Of a DNA stretch of 64,000 nucleotides, positions 12,254 through 23,411 are shown one piece after another; position 1 is the first letter of the stretch, and the number at the start of each line of letters is the position of its first letter. This stretch comes from Cryptomeria japonica (taxonomy: Eukaryota > Streptophyta > Pinopsida > Cupressales > Cupressaceae). The notes under the pieces are model-generated. The model did not search any database, was not told where the DNA came from, and was given only the letters and a program-made list of their open reading frames with translations. The DNA is taken from assembly GCF_030272615.1 (NCBI RefSeq), contig NC_081408.1:312187118-312251117 (forward strand). Direction: 5' to 3'. The position numbers and the translations under genes were made by a program.

Positions 12254-13650
12254 TGTTACTGAGAGGAGGGGTGAATCAGAAAACTGAAAAATTGATACAA
12301 ACTTCCCAAACTCAAAATCAAACTCACAAAGTAAACTTTCACTATAAAGATCAATATCAACCTTAACATTAACATTAATTGGTTTAACTGTTATACCAAC
12401 TTAACAGTAAACATCATTCAAATTGTAAACATCAACATACTTCATCTCTAAATGATTCCAGTTATCATGCCTTATCTGAAGTTAATCAAATCACCAAATA
12501 AGATCATAAAAACAAAAACATTCACCACTTGACACAAATGTTTATGCATGGAAAACCCAAATAGGTAAAAACCACAGTGAGATGAGACTCACAAGATAGT
12601 TATTTGAACTCTTCTGAAGTTCGCCTTGTTAGGAGCCAAGCCTATTAAAGCTTTTATAATAAGTCTTGTTAAGAACTGATTCTGTTAGGAATCACCAAGT
12701 TAAGGGATTTTACAAATGCCTTGATAAAAAGAAAAATACCCTGTTAGGAGTAACCTCGGTAGAGGGTTTGAGAATCCAAGCTAATGGACCACCTTGTTAG
12801 AGGATTTAGAAGTAACCAAGCTTGTTAGAGCTTACCCAGTTAGGGTATTTCAATTATGCTGTAATTGTTAGAAAACAAGAGGTTTTCTTGATTTGTATGA
12901 ATAGCAGTACATTTGCTTCATCAGATCCTTCTTAAGCTTCAATCTGCCTTTACACAAACTACAGATCCATTCACCAGTTCGGCAACCACACACTTAACTG
13001 ATTTCAGCCAACACATTGCCAACAACTTTTACAAACAACTTCATCGACCTTAAATACAAATCAATAAGGTCGGTAACACAACAAAAACTAATTCTCTCAT
13101 AGAGACTACAAACAAATCAGTTCAAGTGTGACTGTTGGATTTACATGGCAATCAATACACATTCTTAAAGAAAATTTCAACTGCTCCATGATCACCACTT
13201 CATCATACTTGTAACTCATCACGCGCTTTGCATTAGATGCAATCCACTTTTCAAATTCCCTAGAAAATCAAACAAACAAATAAACAAACGTGCCAAAACA
13301 ATCTGAACTTATCTTCATATAATGATCATGTGTGTCACTATCATTACTGCTCATCATTAGATCTTAAACCGATAAATCTTGATCAGTGAGGGTTTAACAA
13401 AACAAGAACTGGTAGGGTTTACCGGTTACACTGCATAGAAAGGTTTTAACCTTATACACCAATTTACCAGTTCAACTCACAAACTAACATACCAGTTTAC
13501 AACATCTTCCTCAAATCTCTTCCTACCGATTACAAGCCAATATCAATAACAACAACAATATTAGCAATACAATAAATACCATTACCGGTTCAATTGACAT
13601 CAATGACAAAATAACATATCATTAATGCAATCTTCACGCAAATGCCAACA
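12254..13650 (-). repeat. Solo Copia LTR, minus orientation
   Basis: It starts TGTTACTGAGAGG and ends ATGCCAACA, with no primer site, polypurine tract or coding region beside it. It shares with element 1's LTR the GAGGGGTGAATCAG block near the U5 end, the GGAAAACCCAAATAGGTAAAAACC block and an array of GTTAGGA/GTTAAGG units (12620-12860), but is a different family. Flanking 5-mers TGGTA and AAGTA match at only three positions, so the target duplication has decayed or the ends are slightly off. Such remnants arise by recombination between the two LTRs of a full element. Confidence 0.85.
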
Positions 13651-13946
13651 AAGTACTACATCTCTCTCAATTTGTCTCTAAATGGGGCTCCTGCGGCTTC
13701 TCTATCTAATCTATCGGCCAACACCTTTGCTCGTCCCTATTTCTCTAGGGTAGCATCCCTCTCGATTTGCAGCTATGTGATATGTCTTTGTTGTTGTGCA
13801 TTTTTTCTTTGTTGTTGTGTGATTTGTCTCTGCTATTGTGCCACATGTGCCTGCAGTTGTTGTACTGAAACCTATAGTGATCTAATCTGAGCATCCTGCT
13901 AATGGGATGGCACATGGATCTATATCTGTCTCAGCCCCTGCCCTAT
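13651..13946 (-). pseudogene. PMD gene, fragment 3 (glutamine-rich coiled coil)
   Basis: The minus strand reads a Gln-rich helical stretch (VSVQQLQAHVAQ, QRQITQQQRKNAQQQRH), then LQIERDATLEK and ADRLDREAAGAPFRDKLREM, interrupted by a few TAG/TAA codons that replace CAG/CAA. Gln-rich helices follow the PMD in this class of plant proteins. Bases 13942-13946 are one copy of the CCTAT target duplication of Copia element 3. With that element and one copy removed, the frame runs on from fragment 2. Confidence 0.75.
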
Positions 13947-15315
13947 TGTTGACTTTTTGGCTCTTAGTTGTCAATGATGTCAACCAGTGGAGATTGAGCA
14001 TGGTAGTTAGTTGCTTGGTTAATAAGGAAGAGGCAGAATGTCAAGATGTGCAACCGGTACAGGATGCTATATCGGTCAACAGGAGAACACTGGCAAAGGG
14101 TTTTACCGGTATGTGTTTGCCAAACTGACTAAACATTGGAAGGTTGTGTCTTGATTGGTGTGATGTCGTGTGAAGATGAGGTGGCAAGTAGGGTGTCATT
14201 GGTAAAGTTTCATCTACAGGGTCAATGAAACAGATATTCGCCATTAATGAAGGAACCACAAATCAAGGGATTGCATCAGACAAGTTGTGGCTCGAGGAGG
14301 AAGGAATGACAGAGGAATATCAGGGGAGTAGTTGGTGCCTAGATTGAAGGAAGAAGATCAGATTGGAAGAATACCTCAAGAAGGAAACAACAAAGGCATT
14401 AATAGCAATTTGACATATGTAATTCTTTATAAAGGATCATGTTTCCCTTGTCTATAAAACATGTCTTAAAAGACATGGAAATGACGGAGATGAATAGATG
14501 GACTTCGAGGTGATCAGATCCTGCAAGATCTGATTGGATTTGATTTGTCTCGAGGATGGTGAAGAAACCCTAACCACCTGGATTTTGAATTTCTTTTTGG
14601 CGGGAAATCATTTCATAAGAAACTAGAGCAAATGAACAGAGTGTGATGATGTTGCGGAGAAGATTGTGGAGAGGAGAGAAAGGAGAGAAGTTAGAAGAAG
14701 AAAACTTGAGAAGGGGTGTCGATTGAGTTAAAGAGTGAGTAAGCAGCCAAACCGGAAAGAGGATTCTACCGGTAGTTTTCAAAGGTGTGGCAGAACAAGA
14801 AGCATCCTAGTGTGACACAGTGTACTGAGAAACTGTGTGTGAAAAGGAGAGAAAAATAACAGAGAGATTAATTGATTCAAGAGCCGCAGAATTCATTTGC
14901 AGTAAGAAGCCTAAATTGCATTCAAATAGTATTTCAATATACATCTCCAAGTTGGAGCTTGGTGTAGGGGTTGATGTTCCTTGGGTTGGTTCCCTAAAAG
15001 TGCAGGGGTTGGTGCTCCTTGGGTTGGTACCCTAGAATCTTTGTAAATTTGTGTTTTACCTGTGAGGCTGGATTGGAGCAGTAGATTTCAGCAGCTTTTC
15101 TCACCGAGGTTTTTCCCATATTGGGTTTTCCTCGTAAATCTAGTGTTGTGAGTTTCTTGTGTATGCATGGTCACTCTGGCTTTCTATCTTATATTACTAG
15201 TTTGACTATTTATGTGATTAAGTCCATACTTGATATTCTCAAAGTAGATCAGAAAAAGAAAAGACCTAGGAACCACTGATTCACCCCCCCTCTCAGTGGT
15301 ACTCTGTGTTCAACA
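13947..15315 (+). repeat. 5' LTR of Copia element 3
   Basis: It matches 21973-23339 along its length; in the first 225 bases I count roughly 16 differences, mostly transitions. It contains ACCGGT motifs in U3, a TTTTTCCCATATTGGGTTTTCC block near 15110-15130 and GATTCACCCCCCCTCTCAG near the end (15280-15300). These two blocks are shared with the other Copia LTRs here. Confidence 0.95.
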
Positions 15316-15317
15316 AT

Positions 15318-15329
15318 TGGTATCAGATC
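15318..15329 (+). other. Primer binding site of Copia element 3
   Basis: TGGTATCAGATC, two bases after the LTR end, differs from the standard initiator tRNA-Met site TGGTATCAGAGC at one base. Confidence 0.9.
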
Positions 15330-15388
15330 GAGGTTCCCGGTTATCTCTAAACCTTGGGTAGATTCTGGAATTTGAGCACAATGGTAAG

Positions 15389-16157
15389 TGTAGACACCCA
15401 AAATTGTCCAGTCTAATTAAATAAATATTTTATATATTTAATTATCTAAGCTTAATTCTTCTTTTAATTAAATAAATTTTTATTTATTTAATTAATTCAT
15501 TTATCTTCTTCTAGCCTTATTTCTCATTTAAATAAATACATTTATTTATTTAAATTAGATCCTTTTCCTAAATTAAATAAATATCTTATTTATTTAATTG
15601 ATCCCACTTCTTCTATTAATTAAATAAATCTTTATTTATTTAATTAATTCATTAGCTTTTTCTACCCATGACACATGTCATTCATCTCTTAATTCATACA
15701 CTACCTACCCCTTTCATTATTTTATTATTTCTTTTACCTACCCTCTAATCATAGCCGACCTCCTTTTACACCTCTCAATCTTATCCCTCCATTTCATATA
15801 GTGTCTTCTATATAAGGAGATACTTCCTTCATTATCAAACCCTAATCATCTTTTATGCACTTGACTACACTACGATCCTACTTGCAACCACATTCCATTC
15901 TTTGTTGAGCTCTTGTGCACACATAAAATCTGAGAGCAAATATATCAAGCAAGATCAATGGAGATAGGAAGAATGGAGATCCAAACCCTATTGGACATGT
16001 GATGGTATAATCTTTGTGATTTCATTTGATTTGCATTGTCTTAGGTAATCTTCATATGTTATGGTGGATCTTTGTTGTTGTTAGGCTAGGGTTTTGTGGT
16101 TGAATTCATTTAGCCTTTCAATATCGTTATTATTGTTATCCATTTTCACCATATACA
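15389..16157 (+). repeat. Gypsy-like solo LTR inserted at the gag start of Copia element 3
   Basis: The 769-bp insert starts TGTAGACACCC and ends ATATACA. It splits the host gag right after ATGGTAAG. Its beginning resembles the Tat 3' LTR at 33543 (TGTAGAC, then runs of TTTAATTAAATAAAT in both orientations). A TATA box (TCTATATAAGGAG, about 15808-15820) marks the U3/R boundary. No primer site, polypurine tract or coding sequence is attached. Flanks GTAAG and GCAAC match at three of five bases, so the target duplication is degraded. Confidence 0.8.
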
Positions 16158-17533
16158 GCAACAACTGAGTCTACTTCCTCAAAAGCCCCCATGTTTGATG
16201 GATCTAACTATGTCTTCTGGAGTAGAAGAGTGGAGACATATATTTCATCTCTTGGCTTTGATGTATGGATGTCAGTCAAGAATGGATATGTCGTTCCTAA
16301 TACTCCTCTCACTGATCCAGATGCAAAGAAGGAGTATGAAAATAATGCAAAGGCTAAACATGCCATCTTGAGTGGATTGTCCGATAATGAATTTGTCAAA
16401 GTCATGCATTGTGTTTCAGCAAAGGAAACATGGGACAAGTTGCAGAGGTTGTTTGAGGGAGATGCAAAGGTCAAGGAGGCCAAACTCCAAACTCTGAGTC
16501 AACTTGAAAGCATCAAAATGAAAGATGATGAAAAAATTGCAGATGATCTTCACAGATTTGATGAAACTGTGAATGCTATTAGATGACTTGGTGAAGAGAT
16601 TGTAGATGAAATTCTTGTCAAAAAGATACTTAGATCTCTCACTCCCAAATATGATACTAAAGTGTCAGCCATAGAAGAAGCCAAGGATCTGAAGAATTTT
16701 ACTATGGATAAACTATATGGTTCCCTGACAGCCTATGAGATGAGAATAACCGGTGAGACTTCCTTAAGAAAAGAAGTTTCCTTCAATACCACCAAAAAGG
16801 GGAAAGAAGTTGTTACTCATAAAGAATCCAGTGAAGACTCTGATGCTGAAGTAGTAAACTTTATCAGGAAGCTCAAAAGAGGATCAGGTCGATACAAAGG
16901 AAAGCTACCACTTAAGTGTTTCAACTATGGGAAGGTAGGACACTTCGCTGCAAGCTGCCCTCACAAAGAAATCGGTGGAGATGAGTCAAGAGAGTTCAGA
17001 AGATCTATCGGCAAAGACAAAGAAAGGAATGACTACCAGCAGGGAAGAAGAGACTACCAAAACCAAAATAGCTTATATACCATTGAGGATGAAACAACAG
17101 ATGACGAGGATGCATCAGAAGATGATGATCATAAGAACCACAGAAAAGTAAACCTTTTCATGGCATTTGACAGACCTACTATTGAAGATGAGGAAGAAGA
17201 GGATGTTGAGGCTGAAGTGGATTTGGAGAGTGAACTTATCTATGCACTTGAACAACTAAGCAAAACAAGAAGAGAACTTAAGAGAGTTAAGCTTGTTGCA
17301 GTAGATGAACAAGATCTCTTGAAGCAGTCTCTGGAAGAATCTAGTCAAATAATATCTGACTTGAAGCTGCGGCTGGAAGAAACTAAGAGGATCGGTGAAG
17401 CCATAGCCCTTGATTTGACAAAGAAATAAAAGGAGCATCAAGAGATGGAAGCAAAAATAATAAATCTCAGAAAGGAGCTTGAAGAAAGCAAGGAAGATAT
17501 AAAAATAAGAAGCAAGTATGAAGGCAGCACTTA
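16158..17533 (+). pseudogene. Copia element 3 gag, with zinc knuckle and coiled coil
   Basis: The UBN2-type gag begins after the inserted solo LTR with FDGSNYVFWSRRVETYI at 16191. The helical core runs to 16586, where a TGA breaks the frame, and resumes to about 16750. A zinc knuckle near 16915 reads CFNYGKVGHFAASC, with the second cysteine replaced by tyrosine. An acidic region (EDETTDDEDASEDDD) and a heptad-rich helix at about 17220-17430 (ELIYALEQLSKTRRELKRV) follow, ending at a TAA. The remaining helix continues past it to about 17533. The start codon is now separated from the body by the 769-bp LTR. Confidence 0.92.
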
Positions 17534-17642
17534 AGTTTTGGATAAGATGTTAAGCAAACAAAAGCAATCCAAAGACATAGGTGACTTAGGCTTTGAAGTT
17601 GGTCAAGGATGAACCCACAAAGGTAAATCCGACAAAGAGATA

Positions 17643-18227
17643 GTGTTCACTTCTTCAATTGAAGGAGAAAAAAAGAAGACATTCACTGTAGGCAAGGAAA
17701 CCGGCAAAAAGACATATGTTGATGTTGTTGGAAATCGACATCCAAACCGGTATACAAAAATGAACTGGGGGTCACATTTTATGCATAAATTTGCAGATCC
17801 AAGGAGGAATGCCAGGATTGACCGAGAAGGATTCACCAAATTCAACAACATGAATGGAAGACCCATAATGAGGCAGCTTCATTCGAGACCAAGACAGCAC
17901 GACCAGTATGTATCAAATTTTCATGGTTGCCGGTGTAATAAATTTGGGCAGAGAATAGCTGACTGTAGGTTAAACAATAAACCTTCTATGAATTTTGAAA
18001 GTAGAAATTTGTTTAATGCACTCCGAGATATGAATGTTGTTTTCTATCAATGCAATGGATATGGACATAAGAGTTTTGATTGTAGGAAGAACCAACCGAT
18101 ATCCTACAATAGCATTAAGGATGCTTCCTTTATTGAAAACATAAAATGTTATAACTGTCAAGAATTTGGACACATAGCCAAATTATGCAGAAACAAGAAG
18201 ATCAAGCAAGTAAAGGAAAATCCTTAA
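17643..18227 (+). pseudogene. Copia element 3 gag C-terminal zinc-knuckle array
   Basis: A basic region with three further CCHC-like motifs follows the coiled coil. CRCNKFGQRIADC (near 17930) has Gln in place of the zinc-binding His. YQCNGYGHKSFDC (near 18050) has lost the first Cys. CYNCQEFGHIAKLC (near 18145) is intact. Together with the knuckle at 16915 this gag once had four knuckles, more than the usual single one of Copia gag. They would bind the packaged RNA. The stretch is open for 194 codons but is out of register with the preceding part. Confidence 0.85.
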
Positions 18228-18359
18228 TAAAGACTAGTATCTGAACCTGAGCAGAATACATGAGCTGACAACAAGAAGGAAATCAAACCGGTTTGGGTTG
18301 AAAAAGAAAAGGAAAAGGCAGAATCAAGTCTCATAGTGCAGACTGCCTTGCATGCTGAG

Positions 18360-18750
18360 AGGAAAAATCTATGGGTGGTAGATAGTGGTTGCTCAAACCA
18401 CATGACTAGTGACAAAAGAAAATTCATTAATCTTGAAGATTAGAATGGTGGATCGGTAAGGTTTGGAGACAATTCCTCCATCAAAATAAAAGGAAAAGGA
18501 ACACTAAGCATTGATGGAAAACTGAAGGCACGTGATGTATATTATGTGGAAGGCCTCAAACATAATCTGCTAAGTGTAAGTCAGATGTGCGAAAAACGTT
18601 ACAAATTCACCTTTGACTCAACCGGTTGTAAGATAAAGAAAGACAGTACCGATAAAGTGGTGGCAGAAGGAAAGAGAATTGATGGAAATGTTTAACAATC
18701 TGAAGGAATGCTATGAGTCCCAATGTATGTTAGGATAAGTAGATGAAAGT
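18360..18750 (+). pseudogene. Copia element 3 aspartic protease and pre-integrase
   Basis: LWVVDSGCSNHMTSDKRKF (about 18370-18430) is the retropepsin active site with the DSG triad kept. It is followed by an in-frame TAG and then by RFGDNSSIKIKGKGTLSIDG and GLKHNLLSVSQMC, the standard protease-to-integrase linker of plant Copia. More stops occur near 18695 and 18715. Confidence 0.9.
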
Positions 18751-18753
18751 TGG

Positions 18754-19728
18754 TTGTGGCACAGAAGATTAGGCCACATAAATTTTGATAACTTAGTTGT
18801 AGTAAGCAAAAAGGGGTGTGCGAGGAATATTCCACCCATCATCAAGCCAATAAACACATTTTGTGATGAATGTGTAAAAGGAAAGCAAACAAGAGTAAGT
18901 TTCAGGACAAAGGAGCACAACACCTCAAAGCCACTTGAAATTGTGCATACAGATCTGTGTGGTCCAACTAGAACAAGAGCACTTGCCAATGAAAGATACT
19001 TCATGCTTTTTATTGATGACTACTCAAGGATGACATGGGTCACCTTTCTGCAAGATAAAGCACAAGCATTTGAAAGATTCAAGGTCTTTCAGAAGATGGT
19101 GGAAAAGGAAAGTGGGTACAAATTAAAATGTCTAAGATCAGACAGGGGTGGAGAGTTCACATCAAATGAATTTGAAGATTATTGTGAAAAACATAGAATT
19201 AGAAGGCAATACTCTGCTCCTAGATCACCACAGCAAAATGGTGTGGTAGAAAGGAAGAATAGGACAGTCAAGGAGATGGCCAAAACTATGTTGAATGAGG
19301 CTAGTCTTCCGGATACTTATTGGAAAGAAGTAGTTCATATTGTTGCATACACCTTGAACTAGGTTCAGTTAAGAACAAACAGTAAGTTGACACCTTATGA
19401 ATTATGGTATGACCGAAAGCCATCAGTCAAATACTTCAAAGTTTTTGGAAGCAAATGCTTCCTTAAGAAAGATATAGATGGTTTGGGAAGCTTTGACTCT
19501 AGAAATGATCAAGGGATCTTCCTTGGTTACTCACCAAATAGCAAGACCTACAAATGCTACAATAAAAGACTAAGAAGAATTGTTGAAAGTGTGCATGTAA
19601 GAGTTGATGAGGATATGCACAAAGGATGTCAACCACACATGAAATGGTATGATGACTCTGATGATGAAAACATTGATGTTCAGTCTGACACTGAACCTAT
19701 GGCAGCACCTCAGAAGGTTCCCAACTAG
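18754..19728 (+). pseudogene. Copia element 3 integrase
   Basis: The zinc-binding N-domain is visible as WHRRLGHINFDNL and CDECVKGKQ. The core holds VHTDLCGPTRT (first Asp), LRSDRGGEFTSNEF (second Asp) and PQQNGVVERKNRT (Glu), so the full DDE triad is present. A TAG at about 19363 interrupts the region after AYTLN. The C-terminal part resumes with TPYELWYDRKPSVKYF and GIFLGYSPNSKTYKCYN to 19728. Apart from that stop it is the best-preserved integrase in the window. Confidence 0.95.
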
Positions 19729-19737
19729 TATGTACAG

Positions 19738-20589
19738 TTGAATCATCTGGAAGAGAAAATTCTGGGAAATAAGAGTGATGGTGTGCAAACTAGAAGAAGA
19801 CTTGCCCGAAATGATGAACAAGTCAACCTATGCCTCATGACTGAAGTTGAACCCAAAACCTTCATTGAGGCTAGCAAGAGACAAGAATGGATGGATGCCA
19901 TGGAAGAAGAAATGCGCCAGATTGAGAAGAACAAGACTTGGGAATTAGTCCCTAGATAGGAAGATAAGAACATCATTGGCACAAAGTGGGTCTACCGTAA
20001 CAAAATGAATGAAGAAGGTAAGGTTGTGAGACATAAAGCTAGATTAGTGTGCAAAGGATACTCTCAGGTAGTGGGGATTGACTTTGAAGAGAAATTTGCA
20101 CCGGTGGCTAGATTAGAAGCAATTAGGATGTTTCTAGCTTACTCTGCCTACAAGGGCTACAAAGTGTACCAAATGGATGTAAAATCTACTTTTCTAAATG
20201 GAAATTTAGAAGAAGAAGTATACATGGAGCAACCAAAAGGATTTTTGCTACATGATGATGAAACATTTGTATGTCGGTTAAAGAAATCTTTTTATGGTTT
20301 AAACCAATCCCCCAGAGAATAGTACTCAAGATTGGATCTGTATCTAAAGGAGTGGGGATTCAAAAACGGAAGTGTTGACAGCAATTTGTACATAAGGAAA
20401 GATGGAAACCACGTGATTATTGTGGTTGTGTATGTAGATGACATCATCTTTGGTGGCAACAAGGATACTCTCTGCAAAGAGTCTTCTGATCAGATGCAGT
20501 CAAAATTTGAGATGTCAATGCTTGGTGAATTGACTTACTTCCTTGGCTTGCAGATACTACAGAAAGATAAAGGAATCTTTATCTCATAG
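19738..20589 (+). pseudogene. Copia element 3 reverse transcriptase
   Basis: Blocks in order: [94 protein letters not shown], then [10 protein letters not shown] with the catalytic aspartates and MLGELTYFLGLQI. TAG codons at about 19957 and 20320 and a TAG at 20587 interrupt an otherwise continuous frame; each is one transition from a sense codon. Confidence 0.95.
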
Positions 20590-20607
20590 ATCAAGTATGC
20601 AAAGGAG

Positions 20608-21378
20608 ATGTTGAAGAAATTCCAACGGGAATATTGCAAACCAGTAAGTACTCCCATGGTGACTGACAGCAAATTAAGTAAGAATGATGAATCATCGGTA
20701 GTGGATCAGACTTTGTATAGATCCAGGATAGGCAATCTATTATACCTAACTTCTTCAAGACCGGATATTGTTCAGGCAATATGCATGTTGGCTAGATTTC
20801 AAGCTACACCAAAGCAGTCACACATGAATGTTGTTAGCAGAATTTTTAGATATCTACAAGGAATGCTCAACTATGGTTTGTGGTATCCTAAAAAGGGGAA
20901 TTTTATTTTGGAAGCATACACTGATGCTGATTGGGCAGGATGCATTGATGATAGAAAGAGCACAAGCGGTGGTGCATTCTTTCTGGGCAACCAGTTGGTC
21001 TCATGGCATAGCAAGAAGCAGGTATCAGTCTTCTTATATACTATTGAAGCTTAATACATTGCTGCTGCTACATGTTGCTCTCAGGTGCTTTGGATGAAGC
21101 AGACTCTCCATGATATCAAAGTGGACATCACTGATCCCATTCTCATCTGGTGTGACAATTTGAGTGCAATCAACATAGCAAAGAATCCAGTCATGCATTC
21201 TAGAACAAAACACATTGCAATCAAATATCATTTCCTTAGAGAGAAGGTTGAAAGACAAGAGGTAAGAATGGACTATATTCCTACTGGTGAACAAGTGGCA
21301 AACATTTTCACCAAACCACTACCGGTAAGCACCTTTGAGTACCTCCAACACAAGTTGGGAGTTGTATCATTTGCCTAG
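20608..21378 (+). pseudogene. Copia element 3 RNase H and polyprotein end
   Basis: It continues from RT with YRSRIGNLLYLTSSRPDI and RIFRYLQGMLNYGLWY, then TDADWAGCIDDRKSTSGG (first catalytic Asp), a TAA near 21052 after SVFLYTIEA, then WCDNLSAINIAKNPV (Asp of the DNLSA block) and NIFTKPLPVSTFEYL, ending with a stop at 21376. The domain would remove RNA from the hybrid. One or two stops break it. Confidence 0.95.
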
Positions 21379-21468
21379 AAACGTTTGTGTGGCTCAGGGG
21401 GAGCATTGTGTGGACCAAAGGGGGAGTGCACAAGCACCCTTTGTCATTATGTCAAAGGGGGAGAAATA

Positions 21469-21972
21469 TACCGGTATGGGTGGACTGTGAGAAGTTGACA
21501 TCAATGCCAAAGGGGGAGATTGTTGACTTTTTGGCACTTAGTTGTCATTGATGTCAACCAGTGGAGATTGAGCATGGTAGTTGGTTTCTTGGTTAATAAG
21601 GAAGAGGCAGAATGTCAAGATGTGCAACCGGTATATGATGTTATATCGGTCAACGGGAGAAGAACATTGGCAAAGGGTTTTACTGGTATGTGTTTGCTGG
21701 ACTGACTGAACATTGGAAGGTCGTGTCTTGATCGGTGTGGTATCATGTGAAGCTGAGGTGGCAAGTAGAGTGTGGTTGGTAAAGTTTCATCCACAGGGTC
21801 GATGAAATAGATATTCACCATTAATGAAGGAATCGCAAATAAAGGGATTTCATCAGACTAGTTGCGGCTCGAGGAGGAAGGAACGACAAAGGAAGATTAG
21901 GGGAGTAGTAGGAAGGAATGTACCGGTATGGGTGGACTATGAGAAGTTGACATCAATGCCAAAGGGGGAGAT
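21469..21972 (+). repeat. Tandem duplication of polypurine tract plus LTR start (about 452-bp period)
   Basis: TACCGGTATGGGTGG at 21469 recurs at 21921, and AAGGGGGAGAT-TGTTGACTTTTTGG at 21510-21534 recurs at 21962-21986, both with a shift of 452. The first unit therefore holds a polypurine tract and about 390 bp of a truncated LTR, followed by a second tract and the complete 3' LTR. The inner LTR copy breaks off after GGGGAGTAGT. Confidence 0.95.
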
Positions 21973-23339
21973 TGTTGACTTTTTGGCACTTAGTTGTCAT
22001 TGATGTCAACTAATGGAGATTGAGCATGGTAGTTGGTTGCCTGGTTAATAAAGAAGAGGCAGAATGTCAATATGTGCAACCGGTATAGGATGCTATATCG
22101 GTCAATAGGAGAACACTGGCAAAGGGTTTTATCAGTATGTGTTTGTCGAACTGACTGAACATTGGAAGGTTGTGTCTTGATCGATGTGATGTCGTGTGAA
22201 GATGAGGTGGCAAGTAGGGTGTGGTTGGTAAAGTTTCATCCATAGGGTCGATGAAATAGATATTCACCATTAATGAAGGAACCGCAAATCAAGGGATTGC
22301 ATCAGACTGGTTGCGGCTCAAGGAGGAAAGAATGATAGAGGAAGATCAGGGGAGTAGTTGGTGCTTGGATTGAAGTAAGAAGATCGGATTGGAAGAATAC
22401 CTCAAGAAGGAAACAGCAGAGGCATTAATAGCAATTTGACAGATGTAAATCTTTATAAAGGATCGTGTTTCCCTTGTCTGTAAAATGTGTCTTAAAAGGC
22501 GCGGAAATGACGAAGATGAACAGATGGACTTCAAGGTGATCAGATCCTGCAAGATCTGATTGGATTTGATTTGTCTCGAGGATGGTGAAGAAACCCTAAC
22601 TGCCTGGATTTTGAATTGCTTTTTCGCGGGAAATCATTTGATAAGAAACTAGAGCAAATGAACAGAGTGTGATGATGTTGCGGAGAAGATTATGGAGAGG
22701 AGAGAAAGGAGAGAATTTAGAAGAAGAAAACTTGAGAAGGAGTGTCAATTGAATTACAGAGTGAGTAAGCAGCCAGACTGGTAAGAGGATTCTACCGGTA
22801 GTTTTCAAAGGTGTGGCAGAGCAAGCAGCATCCTAGTGTGACACAGTGTACTGAGAAACTGTGTGAAAAGGAGAGAAAAATAACAGAGAGATTAATTGAT
22901 TCAAGAGTCGCAAAATTCATTTGCAATAAGAAGCCTAAATTGCATTCAAATAGTATTTCAACATACATCTCCAAGTTGAGCTTGGTGTAGAGGTTGATGC
23001 TCCTTGGGTTGGTGCCCTAAAAAATGCAGGGGTTGGTGCTCCTTGGGTTGGTGCCTTAAAATATTTGTAAATATGTGTTTAACCTGTGAGGCTGGATTGG
23101 AGTAGTAGACTTCAGCAGCTTTTCTCACCGAGGTTTTTCCCATATTGGGTTTTCCTCATAAATCTAGTGTTGTGAGTTGCTTGTGTATGCATGGTCACTT
23201 TGGCTTTCTATCTTATATTACCAGTTTGACTGTTTATGTGATTAGGTACATACTTGATATTCTCAAAGTAGATCAAAAAAAGAAAAGACCTAGGAACCAC
23301 TGATTCACCCCCCCTCTCAGTGGTACTCTATGTTCAACA
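21973..23339 (+). repeat. 3' LTR of Copia element 3
   Basis: It is the full-length partner of 13947-15315, ending TCAGTGGTACTCTATGTTCAACA, followed directly by the CCTAT target duplication. Confidence 0.95.
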
Positions 23340-23344
23340 CCTAT

Positions 23345-23411
23345 GCCCTGTTGGATCAGAACCTGGGAGAAGGTACCTTCTACCTCTGTCCATGTATATT
23401 GTGGAGGAGGG
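23345..23411 (-). pseudogene. PMD gene, fragment 2
   Basis: A 67-bp island between Copia elements 3 and 2. The minus strand reads PPPQYTWTEVEGTFSQV. On removal of element 2 plus one copy of its target duplication the frame continues from RRLGIP of fragment 1, and on removal of element 3 it continues into fragment 3, so both junctions keep the frame. It carries no domain itself; its value is proof that fragments 1-3 were contiguous. Confidence 0.8.

Larger units (their letters stand above)
13947..23339 (+). mobile_element. Copia element 3, full length, plus strand
   Basis: Both LTRs start TGTTGACTTTTTGG and end TGTTCAACA, a perfect target duplication CCTAT flanks the element (13942-13946, 23340-23344), a tRNA-Met primer site follows the 5' LTR and a polypurine tract precedes the 3' LTR. 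Gag, protease, integrase, RT and RNase H run left to right. Three oddities stand out. A Gypsy-like solo LTR sits just after the gag start. The gag carries several zinc knuckles and a coiled coil. About 450 bp spanning the polypurine tract and LTR start is duplicated in tandem. It has fewer stops than elements 1 and 2, but is still inactive. Confidence 0.97.
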
